NCBI GenBank assembly: GCA_029168955.1 | Contig: JAPDOI010001326.1 | Span: forward strand, 124,001-188,000 | Reading direction: 5' to 3' | Length of the DNA: 64,000 nucleotides | From: Aplectana chamaeleonis | Lineage: Eukaryota > Nematoda > Chromadorea > Rhabditida > Cosmocercidae | Part shown: in pieces, positions 32,367-44,569 of the stretch | How positions within the stretch are numbered: the first letter of the stretch is position 1 | Layout of the letters: every line of letters begins with the position of its first letter | Program-made: the position numbers and the translations under genes | Notes under the pieces: model-generated | The model's input: the letters and a program-made list of their open reading frames with translations, nothing else | Database searches by the model: none | Told to the model about the DNA's origin: nothing

Positions 32367-35300
32367 TTCTTCTTCTTCTTTGCAGCCACATTGAGGGTTT
32401 TGTCATAGGTTGAGGAACTGGGCGACCAGTAACGGATTCGTCCATAAGTCCATTACGGTCAGCGTGGTAGGTCTCTCCGGACAGTTGAATAAATGTGCGG
32501 TATCGTGGCCGATGGTACCGCAGTCCGGGCACAGATCAGATTTACTGCTGTCAATCCTGCTGACATAAGACATTAGCATTGTAGAGTGACCACAGCGTAA
32601 TGATGCGAGCGTGCACCTGGCCCTTCTTCCGAGTTGAGCCTCGGATGTGCAGACTTGGGGCGGCACTACCCCCAATATGGGATTAATGACCGCCTTTTCC
32701 AGATGACACCGTACAAACTGAGTATGCTTCTCGCGCAATAGACGGAGTCGTTCCTGCTGTGAGTCGTGCCATCTCTGCAGATTGACTTTGCTGGGAGCAT
32801 CGGCGAATGGCTTTCTGATCTTTCTCTCTCTGACGGGGTTTAGCACTCTCCAAGAGGGGTGATTTGGTTGTTTGACAATGTTGATGAAAAATTGTTGGGC
32901 CTGGAGCTCACAGTGCTCCCTTACTGGTAATAAGCGGGTCTCAGCATGCAAGTGATCGACCGGGGAACTTTTTTGCACACCCGGTGGCGATTCGAAGAGC
33001 CGCATTCTGTATGCGTTGCATCTTAGTCCAAGAGGATTCCGAAACTAGATGCTGCCAAACTGGGGCGCCGTATTCCAGTGCAGGCTGGAGAATAGCCTTA
33101 TACGTTGTAATAATGGTTTCTTTGCTGCTACCCCATGTTGTACCGCCCAGGGCTCTAAGCACGTTAAGCTTCGCTTTAACGATAGCCTGCTTCTGTTCCG
33201 TGTTCTTATGGAATTTGAGCGATGGATCGAGTACGAGTCCGAGAAGTTTTGGGAAGCGGGCGGCAGGCAAACGATCTCCATTCCATACGACATACGGATG
33301 TGCGCTGTGTTCAGATGGGTCCGTTGTGAGTACGGATACCGATGACTTTGACGCAGAAATCTTCAGCATTTTGCGGTCGAAGAAGCTTTTCAGTGCGGTC
33401 AAGTACCCGTTAATTTTAGCGGCGGCCACATTTATGTCCCGATCACGACACAAGACAGTCATATCATCAGCGTAAGCGACCACCTTGATATCTTGGGGTG
33501 GGGCGGGCATATCTTCGAGGTACAGACTGAAGAGAGCAGGCGACAATACACCGCCCTGTGGGACTCCAGCTGCAATCGGAATGCTGTTTGAGACATGATT
33601 CTGGAACATCACTCTAGCCCGTCTTCCCTTAGTGAATGCAGCTATCCAGCGCTTTTGCCATGGCGGGATTGATGACTCCAGTAAGTTGTTTGATAAGATA
33701 CCAAGGTTCACTGTGTCGAAAGCCTTAGTGAGATCCAAGGCAACTGCTACAGTTCTTTCCGGCTTATACGCGTTGAAACCATCAATTGCATAGCTCGTAA
33801 TTTCTAACAAAGCTGTCGTGGTGGAATGCATTTTCTGAATCCATGCTGAAACACCTGTCTCTCGTTGTGCTCGGCCAGGTCTTTGACGATCAGCTTTTTC
33901 AGCTACTTTAGCAAAAAGAAGACAACAAGCTAATGGGCCGATATCCCTTGACTGAAGCTTGGGGCTTGCCAGGCTTGGGCAGCGGAACGACGTTTGCCAT
34001 CTTCCAATTCTGCGGGATAGTACACGACATGAACGAGGAGTTTATCACATCAGTGAGGAGCGGTAGTAAGTCAGTGGGTATCTTCTTCAAGACAGCAGGA
34101 CATATCCCATCAGGACCAATAGCTCTAGAGTTCCGCATTTCCTTTATAATCTTCTCAATTTGCGTCGTAGTAAACGCTTCGGCCGTGCTCATAAGCGGGA
34201 GGCGGCACAGCTCTCTTACAGTCACTCTATTCTGCGGACCTCGTTTAGCACTGGTGATGAAAAATTTTTTCCCGAGCGCATAAGCGGCTTCCTTTCCTGA
34301 TTTGAATACGCCGTTGTCGAATTCGATAGTGGAGACGGTGGCGGGTGAGCTTTTACCCGAAAGCTTCCGTAAAACCTTCCAAGTAGCTGCACTGTCCGTC
34401 TTAAAGTCCATCTGTCCGGTGAACTTCTCCCACTCTTCTTTCTTGTGTCTGTCCAAATCCTTTTTGATCTCACTGTCAAGCTCAGCAACCACGGGGTCCA
34501 GATGATTAACCGCTCTCCTCGCATCTCTCGTTCTAATTTTGTCGAGGATTTCCCTGTTGACATTTGGATAGAACGTCTTGACGCGACCGATAGGGATAGC
34601 CGCATTCATGGCCTTGCGGATTGCGTCAGATAGATGGCACTCCTTCTGGTGCACGCTTCCATTCCACGGGTAATCTGCCGATAGGCGAAGCGCAACTTCA
34701 CTGAACAGGCGCCAGTCTGCTCGGCCTAAATTAAGATAAGAACGTTGGCGAACACCAGAAGAAGGAGCGAGAGAATTGGATAGATCGATGTGGACAAAGA
34801 CAGGAACGTGGTCACTTGGCAGAGTAGTCGAGGTAGACCATGAGCAGCAGCTAGAAAGGTTGGACGAGACAAGAGATATGTCTGGGCTAGAAGATCGGCC
34901 GCTGGCAGGGAGACGAGTGGGCTGATCATCGTTTAGAATGACCAGGTCGCACTCATCTGCCCATTCTTCGACGTCATTTCCTCTAACATCAGGACCGAGA
35001 GACGAGCAAAAGGTGTGAGCGTTGAAATCACCCGCGAAAACGACCGAGGATGAGAGGGAGCAGTCGCTCAGCTGCTTGAGAAGTGGGATAGGATTGTAAG
35101 ATGAAGGGCATGAAGTTGTAGGTGGAATGTATATGTTGAAAAGAGAAAGGGGTGCTTTTAGGGGAGATGGATCGGGAGGTACTCGAGTACCGTCCGTGGG
35201 GGTGCTGGGAATGAGGTGTGAGAGAAGTGAAGATAGAACGAAAGTAGAGACTCCACCGCCGAGAGATGACCTTGGAGCATGGTAGAAGTATAGCCTGGGA

Positions 35301-35812
35301 TATTGGGATGAGGATAGGTAGGGGATGGAGAGAGCTTGGTTTCTTGAACCATGATCACGTCTGGATGGTAAGTACGTGCAAAGAGAGAGAGTTCAGAAAA
35401 GCTTGGCACGAAGGCCGTTTAGATTGATATGCACAATGGAAAGGGGCGATTTGAGATAGAGGAATCTGAGATGGAAGGTGAGGAGCATAACACACAACGA
35501 AAGATGAGTTATGATGCCTCACAGAACTGAGACCCGAACAGGAGAGATGCACCCACCTTTGGCATCCGAAGCACTGGACGCTGGTATGTCTCCAGTTTAC
35601 ATCCTCTCCGCACGTGGCGCATTGGTACTTCTGAGCGGGTCCAGGATTCCTCTCCACGCCGGCCCTTTGCAGGAGAATCCGAAGGAGAGTTGCGGCCGGC
35701 CAGCACCTCTCCCATGACAAAAACCCTCTTTGTGGAGGGGATGACGTCGGTTTGCACGGAGGCGATCTTCTTTCCTCCACACTGCCACGGCACGAACGTA
35801 CGACATCTCGGC
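32367..35812 (-). mobile_element. APE-type non-LTR retrotransposon, nearly full length
   Basis: Bounded by a perfect 14-bp direct repeat AGCAAAGCTAATAC (32353-32366 and 35813-35826), a target-site duplication. The minus-strand 3' end is a short GAA microsatellite (32367-32380), as in I/Ingi-type elements that end in simple repeats instead of poly(A). Domains in order are an N-terminal 2A-like motif, a Cys zinc finger, an APE endonuclease, RT and a C-terminal CCHC finger. I see no RNase H between RT and the final finger, which fits a Vingi-like or CR1-like layout; the clade is inference. Confidence 0.85.
32403..35780 (-). pseudogene. Non-LTR retrotransposon polyprotein, frameshifted
   Basis: Minus strand. 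The N-terminal frame 35780-35355 has LLQRAGVERNPGP, close to the 2A consensus (D replaced by G), then CATCGEDVNWRHTSVQCFGC, a Cys-rich finger. Endonuclease follows in shifted frames: DVIMVQETKL (about 35350), VFAGDFNAH (about 35045), TLPSDHVPVFV (about 34810). The RT front part, frame 34654-33908, has GPDGICPAVLKK and PLPKPGK. The RT core, frame 33831-32941, has LTKAFDTVN, AGVPQGGVLSPALFSLYL and VVAYADDMTVL. The last frame, 33005-32403, ends with CPDCGTIGHDTAHLFNC, a C-x2-C-x8-H-x4-C finger. At least three frameshifts make it inactive. RT and endonuclease together would carry out target-primed reverse transcription. Confidence 0.85.
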
Positions 35813-36559
35813 AGCAAAGCTAATACACTCTAGCAGCCTGTGCACGAACGCTTACGCCGGTGAAAGCTTCAAAGATTGACCAAAGTGACAGTATTCCAAC
35901 AATCAATCTGGACGAGCTTGATTCGGAGAAGATGGAGTTCAAAAAGTTAATGAATGGAGTCTACGAAATTTTTTACTTGATATTGCTCGAATTTGATAGT
36001 ATTGCTCGTTTTTGAAGCTTTCAACGGCGTAGGAGTTCTTATTGGAGCAATGCGACCCAAACACTCAACAGCTTTTTCAAACATGTGCGGGGTAAGGGTA
36101 TAAGGGTGCAGCTGGGATTAATCATCCACACTTTCCAAGGGCATGCGGAAGATTATACCCTGAGTTGCCCTTACACCCGGGGTATAATGATTGATGAATC
36201 CGGTCTCAGGACCACAGCTCCCTTTCGCTCCGTAAACCCATCATCTCAACGCCCAATTCGCTTGCAGAGCGAGAACTCAGCCTTTTTATGGACAGCCCAT
36301 TGTACAGAGCTGCAAGCGAACCCCGAATATGCTCAGATCGTGATTCAACTGTGGATAAATAGACAAACAGGTCACATGGCAGCAGTCTGCCGAGTCTCAA
36401 AGAAAAATCAGTGATTTGCGGGTTTCTGGATTAAAATTCTCTCAAATTTGATCACCTGATCATTGCATTTTTCTCTGCGCAGGTAGCACGAAATATTTCA
36501 AGTGTCCTCGTTTTGATGATCCGCACTATGGGGTCCTACTCGCTTTCCCAACATAAGGT

Positions 36560-36810
36560 GAGACTCCACTTTCTTCGCGTCTGCCTCCGCAGGCCAAGCG
36601 TTAGATTCTGCTTGCTACACGTTAGCTTCTGCTCCCTTAGTGTTAGCTTCTGCTTGTTTTACGTTAGCTTCCGCTCGCTCAGCGTTGGCTTCCACTCGTT
36701 TCGGCGTATGATTCCACTCGTTTGCTTCTGCCCACGTAAGGTGTTGCTTGCTTGGCGTTAGATTATGCTTGCTTCGAGTTTTAGCTTCTGCTTGCTTCGC
36801 GTCCGATACG
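36560..36810 (+). repeat. About 24-bp degenerate tandem repeat
   Basis: Roughly ten units of the type GTTAGCTTCTGCTTGCTTCG with substitutions. Confidence 0.6.
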
Positions 36811-37348
36811 GGGACTATCCGTTACTAGCGGATTGCGTGTTAACAGCTTGTTTCAAAAGTTCTGAAAAAGAAGCCGTTCGCACTTTTCAAATCTCCCTTA
36901 GTACACCTGGGCAAATCACAATTCTTCCAGAAAAATAGGGTAGACTTCGTCCTGGGGTGCGTTCTTATAGTAAGAACATTCTCATGGAGGACGTTCTCCA
37001 TGGAAATGGTATTAGTTATAAATCGTAGCAGTACAAGGCGAATTTGTCCATTTAGAAGCCAGTTTTGTCCTCCGATGGAATCGGGAACACATTCTTGAAA
37101 AAAATCCACGTAGGCGATTTGAGGCGCTGAACTCATATAAGAGGTAAATTTTCAGTTTTTTCGGTATGCTACATTAAGTTACTGTAGATGAATGACATTT
37201 TACCTGCTGTATCCTACCGTGGGTCTATCTTAGATGGGGGGGGGACCCAATATTTAATCATAGGAATGAAGAAAAACTGTGATGATACTGCTATCGAATT
37301 TAAATGAATAAAAAAAAATGAATCTTGGGGCACCCAAGATTCATTTAA

Positions 37349-38319
37349 AGGCAGTGTTCACGATGATTCTCGTTTCCAAGTTTTCCGCTCAAAACAATGC
37401 GTTGGCAACTAAGTGTTACCAAAATCACGAAGAAACGGCGAGAAACGCACTAATTCGTCTTATTTCAGTGACATTATTCTATGGCCTGGACTAGTTGTCT
37501 GGTTGGATAAACAGGTTCACGGTGGTTGTCACCGGTAAAAATGGGAGTAATCGAAAATGGAAAAATATTTTGGGCAAAACAGTATTAGTTAGGGCCCGAA
37601 GGAGAGAACGGAGCAACATAGAATGGAGAATTGCAAAAGACGGGTCCACAAAAGATTTCATTGTCACAACGAACAGTTCCATTGATACTTAAGAGGCGGG
37701 CTGATACTTAAAGGCAGTGTTCACGGTGAAAAACGTTTTTCTGTTTCCCCGCCTATCTTGAAAACGATCTGATGCTGATTCCAATGATGTCTCTGAAATC
37801 GTACAAGACCTCCTGGGAACGGAGTTAGGGTTCCTCAAAGATTGAGGTATGGAAACATGGTGGACGAGTTGTCCGAGGCTTGTAACTTCCGTTTTTGCAG
37901 CCGATCTATGCGAGCTGACCTGAGTGAAGAGAGAAGCTGAGAATGAAGGGAAGAACGGGGCTAATGATTAAAAATCATGGCTCATCTCACGATCTCGAGC
38001 ATTCATTTGTTCACGTCGATGGGCGTGTGATGCGCTTTTGGGGTTTTCAATGCGCTCGAAGTTGCAACTTCGGGCTCTTTTGAGGCTCTTCCTGGCTCGT
38101 TTTCATGCGTTCTTTCGACGTTAACTTTACAGAGTGTCCCTCCACTACCCAATCCTAGTGGAATTTCGAAAACTTTTTTTATCGTGAACACTGCCTTTAA
38201 GGATTTCGCGCCCTTCTGGTGCGTTTTCTCTGTTTCTTCGTCATTTCAGTTCTACTCGGGGGCCAAACAATCGATTTAGCGATTAATCTGAAAATCGAGG
38301 ATTATCGTGAACACTGCCT
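37349..38319. mobile_element. TTAA MITE with a nested family B copy
   Basis: Outer ends AGGCAGTGTTCACGATGA (37349) and ATCGTGAACACTGCCT (ending 38319), each next to TTAA. A complete family B element (37712-38196) with its own TTAA duplication is inserted inside. Confidence 0.75.
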
Positions 38320-38419
38320 TTAAAGAAATGAAGAAAAACTCTGAATAAAGATGCCCTATGCTGCTTTTAATAATTGTTTTTATAAAAGCTCTAGAGAAAT
38401 ACTTCGACTGGTAGCCTTA

Positions 38420-39123
38420 AGCCCCATTCATAGCTGGTCGCTTCGACTTCAAGTCGAAGCGACCAACAATACTGCCGCGATTTGAAATCGCTCCGTCTAG
38501 CGATTTCAAATTGCTCGGGCGGACGCAAATTCGCGTGAAATTGACGGACAATTGCGAACCACGCCGCAGGAATAAAAAAAGGGCATCATCATCAGCATTT
38601 CTACTCATTTTTTGTGACATTTTTGCCCTGACATTCTAAATAAAAGAGTTTCGCATAGTTTCCAAACAAACTTCAGCAAAAACTTAAAACTACGACTAAA
38701 GTTACTAATTGCGAGAAGCTCTGCATACAATGTGATTTCTCGGTATCCTTATTATATTTTCTCATCTCTATCATCGTAAATGTGTCATAAACACACGTAT
38801 TTCCCTTTCATATGCCGTCTTTTATGTTGGTGATTTGTGACGTCTGCAATTTCGCGCCACATGCGCAAGGTTGTGACGAAACATTGCGGACTAGTCGCTT
38901 CGACTAGACGAGTCGCTTCCATCATGGAAGCGACGCGATTAGTCGAGGCGACCTAACAAAATTAAGCAGGTCGCTTCGACCACCTATGAAATTCCCCAGT
39001 CGCTCGGCGATCGCGACTGAAACTGCAAACTGTTCGGCTCAGTACACGATCTGTTGGCGCGATGGGTTTTGTAACTGTTGGTAGTGCCGCGACTAGTCGA
39101 AGCGTCCAGCTATTAATGGGTCT
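38420..39123. mobile_element. TTA-target MITE (PIF/Harbinger-like)
   Basis: Inverted ends AGCCCCATTCATAGCTGG and AGACCCATTAATAGCTGG (reverse complement of the right end), each followed by an (A/G)CGCTTCGAC-type block, between TTA trinucleotides (38417-38419, 39124-39126). The interior has short palindromes such as GGTCGCTTCGACTTCAAGTCGAAGCGACC arranged near both ends. No ORF. Confidence 0.6.
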
Positions 39124-39485
39124 TTACCGATCGGTGGTTCACTTTATTTCTGTCTTGAATCAGAGGTGTCCCCCCGTCTAGGATAGTGCCCCTACCGTAA
39201 TCTTACGGAAACTGAAATCAAATCTAATATTTGTGTGCAGTACCCCAAATAACTACCATGGATAAGTTCAAACTGAAAAAATTTCAATATCTGAAATCCA
39301 AAAACAAAAGAACTGAGTGGACGTTTTGGTTATGAAACCCCACCCCCACAACTCTCGAAAACTGTATTACGAACTCCCATTTGGAATCACGGATATTCCA
39401 TCACAAGTAAGACCCTAGCCGTGACGTGCGCTGTAGACGTCTTCCGATTGTCTATCGCAGCCCGACCTTCCTAGTTTATCTTTTA

Positions 39486-39921
39486 GGCCCTAGTTATACA
39501 CCGGCGGGACGCTGCGGAAATAGCAAGACAACTATCACTCATGTGCGCCTTAACTATGCCAAAAGGAACAGTTGTCACAGAAAAACTCGCCGGAAGCCTG
39601 CAAGGGGCAGTTATACAAGCCGCGGCACTATATACTGTATCGTTGCGGGACCTACTCTATTGGAAGTTTGCCAAATTCCATCAGCTGATTATTTTTTAGA
39701 CTCAAACTCGTTACAAGATTAGCGAAACGACATAGGGAGCACTGCTATGACAAGAGGAATAAATTATTAGTGACAATTGAAACGGCCGGAAATTTTTAGT
39801 CTGCAATATTGCGTCCAGCACGTCAAAGACACAGTATTGCAGACGAGTCCCTGATTCACGCAGCAAGCGGCGGCAATGTCATCGTGGGACGGTTTCACTA
39901 CGCTGGTGTATAACTAGGGCC
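39486..39921. mobile_element. TTA-target MITE, 436 bp
   Basis: Perfect 17-bp inverted ends GGCCCTAGTTATACACC, with TTA on both sides (39483-39485, 39922-39924). A 3-bp TTA duplication and GG(C/G)CC start fit PIF/Harbinger MITEs. The interior is mostly non-coding. Confidence 0.7.
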
Positions 39922-40025
39922 TTAGCTGCCCGTGTGAAAACGCAGATACGGCAGCGGCTACATAGGTAACTATGTAGGCTGTCACACGAAGGTGCCTATA
40001 CCATTCTCCTCTGAGCACACTTTAA

Positions 40026-40574
40026 AGGCAGTGGTCACGACGAAAAACGCTATCGAAAAAACTACAAAAATCAGTTTAGATCAGAAACAGCTGAAAAACT
40101 ATGAGAGTGGCGCGGTGAAAAACGGGATAGAATTAGAGATTTTAGGGCCCAAAGAAGCCAGTTCGTGCACACGTGCACAGCGATGAAGAAGAAGATCGCA
40201 GTCTCATGCCGAGCAGTCAAAAATCATCGACATTCAGAGGAGGAAATAAATGCGAACTAGCCTAATAAAACCAGTTGAGCAATGAAAGAAAGCACTCCAG
40301 TCAATGTCTTTGATTTGATGTGTACATAAATACGAAGGTTCATTGATTAAAATTCACTTTCAAGGCAGTTGATGTTCTTGATATAAGAGGTCATCGATGC
40401 CGATGATGTGGAGTGGGCTCGTCCACCATCAAAAGACAAGAAAGTTCAGGCTTTAAATTTGGCCCAAAACTGTGGTTTTTTCGCGATTTTCTCTTATATG
40501 TCCCACTACTCGAGACCCAGAAAAGGGTTTAGAGAGAGAAAGACGACAAGCATATTTGATCGCGACCACTGCCT
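40026..40574 (+). mobile_element. TTAA MITE, family C
   Basis: Same ends and interior as 27926-28477. Its right TTAA (40575-40578) is the left TTAA of the adjoining family D element. Confidence 0.8.
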
Positions 40575-40578
40575 TTAA

Positions 40579-41091
40579 AGGCAGCGTACGAGCAAAAAAA
40601 AACCGTGTTCAATTTCCGACATATCGCAAAAAGGTAACCCAAAACACTCAAGTCCCGGAGAAAAACTCGTTTGAAAATCCTGGAGCATTCAGCTTCCTTT
40701 TTTTCAATGTCTCTCCGGTGTGTCTTGTGTAATGCACAAATGTCGGAAATGCTGGACTTCTAAACTTTTTTAGCTCCAGTGACTTCTTAGTTTGATCATT
40801 TCTTTTAGCTATCCATTAACAAAAACTCTCTAGAAACAGCTTTTATTACACACGTTAGAACGCAAGGATCTCTCAAAATAGAGAATATGGAGTTTTGGAT
40901 ATCCCCGGTCTGTCGGAGCCTGTTGTGGCGCTTCTGCTCCTCAAGCTAGATGATCGACAGGGAAAACGCCTTTTCAGACCACAAAGGAGGACCAGCATTG
41001 AGGTTTCACGCTTTGTCAACTATCTCCACTTGGCTCAAACACCGGATTGAGAAGAAAAAACCAAGTGCGGTTTTCTGCGCTGACGCTGCCT
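40579..41091 (+). mobile_element. TTAA MITE, family D
   Basis: AGGCAGCGTACGAGC ... CTGACGCTGCCT. The right target is TTAG, a decayed TTAA. Related, in opposite orientation, to 52988-53566. Confidence 0.7.
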
Positions 41092-41754
41092 TTAGTCGCT
41101 GAAGGTCAGGCAGGTCGCGGTCAAAAATGCAGGAGAGGGAAACTGTGGTGAGAAGGTGCAAAAAAATTCAATTGTATCAATCAAGCGTCCAGCAGCACTT
41201 TGTATGAACCTGAGCAAATCCAGAAATTTAGTGATTTTCTGCTCACAGGTAATACCTGTCGCATGACTACTTTAGGAAAGGCTGTGGAATATAAGGAACA
41301 CTACTCAACATTCGGCTGCTGCAATATGTGGTTATCGAATTGAAAGCAGGAGTGCATAGCGTAGGGGGCGTTGGTGTGTTGGTGTCCAACGAGAAATGTT
41401 GTCGTTTTAAAATGAGACCGAAATATGGAGATTCGCATGGAAATCCGATTAGACACCGCTGGACGGTCATATGGTCAATGTTTCAGCGACTTTCGGGAGG
41501 AAGACCGCTCGGCTGCCCTTCAACTGCTAGCGTACCATTCAACCGTTAGGTATCAAACGTTGAGGCCTATTCGGTTCATAAATTTGATTTTTTTCTGACT
41601 TTTACAGGCACTCTTCTTATACTGCAGAGATTCGAAAAAGTTCAAATTTTTTTCGTCGATGAACCCGGAAATCATGTCTCATGATGATCATGGTTTCCAA
41701 CCTCAACATCCACTGCTAGGCCTCATCAAATACCATCTCCAAAGCTTCGCATAA

Positions 41755-42313
41755 AGGCATTGTTCATGATGAAAATCGTTTCTGAGTTTTCAATATATAA
41801 TGGAAGCTCTGGTACCCTACGCAACAACCATGTCGAAAGAACCGCGAAAAAATTACTGAAAACTGCTTTTCCGGACCCCGATTTCTTCGTTTTCAGACCC
41901 GATTCATTTCATGAGTAAGGAAAATTTGATCGCTGCGAATCGCTGTATTGACCCATGATCTCCCGATCAAATCCCATTCATCTTACTTTTGCTGATTTTC
42001 GAAGGAGAGAAGTTTGACCGATATCTGAAGAAAAGACATTCATGACGTGATCCTATGATATATATCCTCAACTTCCACTCATTTCTACTATATCACTTGC
42101 TGATCAATTACTTTCTTTTCTCATTTGGTGAACGGACGTAACAGATGATAGACCCAAAGACCAATCCCCGAACCCAGAAAGACGTTTTCAACTGGAAAAA
42201 ACTCAATTTCCGTTCAATTCTGAGACCGTAGACTTCGCGAATGGCCTTATCAAGGCCCAGTTGATTAATATAAAAGAAAATCAGGAATTTGGTTTTCAGC
42301 GCGCACGATGTCT
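41755..42313 (+). mobile_element. TTAA element, AGGCATTGTTC ends
   Basis: AGGCATTGTTCATGATGAAAATCG to ...CAGCGCGCACGATGTCT, ends diverged. Its right TTAA (42314-42317) is shared with a further AGGCAGTGTTTAGGAG element running to about 42646. Confidence 0.55.
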
Positions 42314-42649
42314 TTAAAGGCAGTGTTTAGGAGAAGAGAGGTGGTGGAGATTTCATTGGAAATCGAATTTATAGGGGGTCATTGCAACAAGAATTTCGAG
42401 AGAACGGCTAAAAACAAGCCATGCATAGCTGTATGTGGCCCTCAAACTTGGTTTTGCCATGTCCGCCCCGCCCACTCGCTCAATGGTGAATAAGGAAATG
42501 GGCGGGTTGGGCACAGCGCATACAATGTTGAGGGCCGTCTAGGGCTATCTTAGCCGTTCTTTCGCCATTATTATGGCAAAGGACCCCAATACATTCTACT
42601 CCCGGTGAAAACGCGAAGACCGTTTTTATCGTGAATAATGATTTTAACT

Positions 42650-44480
42650 AAAGTTACCGCTCGCTGCTAGTAATGGGCGGAATCCAGAGCTCTTGAGAGT
42701 TATCGCTAGACTTGCATGACCGAAGAATGTCTTTCTAGTTCACAGAAGAGGTACAGGAAGTGGAACAGCAACAGACGGCTGAGCCCCGACTAAGGACTGT
42801 CGGACAGATAAAAGTGAGGCTAGAAAGCCAGTCTTCAATGCATGGTCCAAGTGTGTGTTGAGATTCGCGTGAGAACAAACAGTCACAGAAAAGCAGTCAA
42901 GCAGCGATTGCTCCATGAAGTCGCCAAGGAACTATCAGCTGGGCGTTCCTAAAAACATAACGAGATGTATCTACAGATGCTTGGATTACTGGTCTTGCAG
43001 CTAACCCTATGATGAACTCAAACACGGAACAGTTTGCAAAAAAACAGCAAAAAATGGATAACGGTGTTTGCGAAAAAAATAAAAATAAAGCATAAAAAAA
43101 TGAGATGAAATTCATTCATTATTCTTCATTTAGATAGGTTAGTTTGAATGCGATCCAATCAGGTATCTGTTTTCATTTTTTATATAATTTGAATTTCGTA
43201 ATGATGGGCGTGAAAGTTAGGATTTTTAAAAATTGTTATTCTGGGGGCATATTGGGGATTGTAATAGTAGTGCCACGTTTTAGCCGAAAAGACCACGACT
43301 CCAGCTATGATTTCCTTCTAAGAAAGCTTAAAAAATTCAAAGGAAGAAAAAACAACTCATAATGTGCTTGGACAATTGTTTTTGCAGCTGCTTCTTCTAT
43401 TTGAGTCCGAGCTCTTTTCACAAAGGTTGTGCAATAGTGGAGCTCCAGACGGACCACAAAATCTGTGGTCGCGTCTAGGTTAGGTTAATACATTTACCAC
43501 AAGAAGGTTCGAAGAACCGTTTTTTTTGCTGCGGAGAAATCGATTTTTTGGAAAGCGTGGGACACGTCGTATACGTGGTCGTGAATGGGATAAAGGCGGC
43601 AGACACGCTCGAAAATGCTGTTGAGACAATAACGTTCCAGACATTGGTGGGGATGTTCCCGGAAACGACGACGGAATTTCCCTCGAAACAAGTGGGGAAC
43701 TTCCCCCGAATCGAGGGGAGGCGACGGGAACCTCCGGATAGCAGGTTTTGCCTTGTTCTCCCGATCAACGGTCTTTCCCATGTTGTCGCGACCCAACACC
43801 CATTATTCTTTGATTGATCAAAAATCACCTTGCCAAAACTCGCTGTCTTCAGCAGTTTTGTGTGCTTGGAAAACTGGAGATGGGCCACAAATATTCAACT
43901 CTGGCGGCGGATTACAGAGAAGCTTACTATATTCCCTGAAATCGGGTTCAAGATAGTTTACACAGTCATTGAGTGGCAGATCCGCCCTTTTGACTTATGA
44001 AATGCGAGATCGCTTCGAAACTGGCCAGTTTGCATCACCGTATACGCTGCGGCTTTGTTTTCGCGTTCATCATGCTCGGGAGAGGCCAAAAGAACACCGG
44101 AAGGGGACGTCTCGCCTCTTACCCCTCGACTGACTGATAGCGTCCTAATCAAGTATATTGTCCTCGGGAGCTTCCTCACAAATATCTGACTTACTAGGGT
44201 AGCATGGTCCCCAGTAAGAATTGGAATAAAAAAGCACCGTTGAAATAAAACCGGTGATAAGAAGGTTCGGACGGAAAAGTCACCGCCCCTTGCTGGGACA
44301 ATTGAAATCAAGAGCTTACTAAAAATGTCAAGAGCTCACCTCCACCAAAGGGAAGCATTTGATGGTGGCAATTCTCTAGAAATGTGGCTTTGAGAATGGT
44401 CCAAACAAACAAGGTATGGTTCGGCTGGATGCGTGCAAAACAGTGTTACTAAAGACTCGAACATTCAATGACAAAGACAA
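42650..44480. other. Intergenic, no gene seen
   Basis: Downstream of the 11-exon gene. A 137-codon minus frame at 43475-43888 and a plus frame opposite are both open, without recognisable motif or splice context. Confidence 0.35.
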
Positions 44481-44486
44481 GTACTC

Positions 44487-44492
44487 TTTATT
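44487..44492 (-). terminator. Polyadenylation signal AATAAA
   Basis: AATAAA on the minus strand, about 80 bp after the TAG stop of the 11-exon host gene. This is a normal distance for a nematode cleavage and polyadenylation signal and supports the proposed 3' end. Confidence 0.6.
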
Positions 44493-44569
44493 ATTTCGAA
44501 TCCCACTGAAAACCACAGGCCGAAGCTAGACTACGACATAGGCATGAAATCTGATTCACCCTGCTTGAG

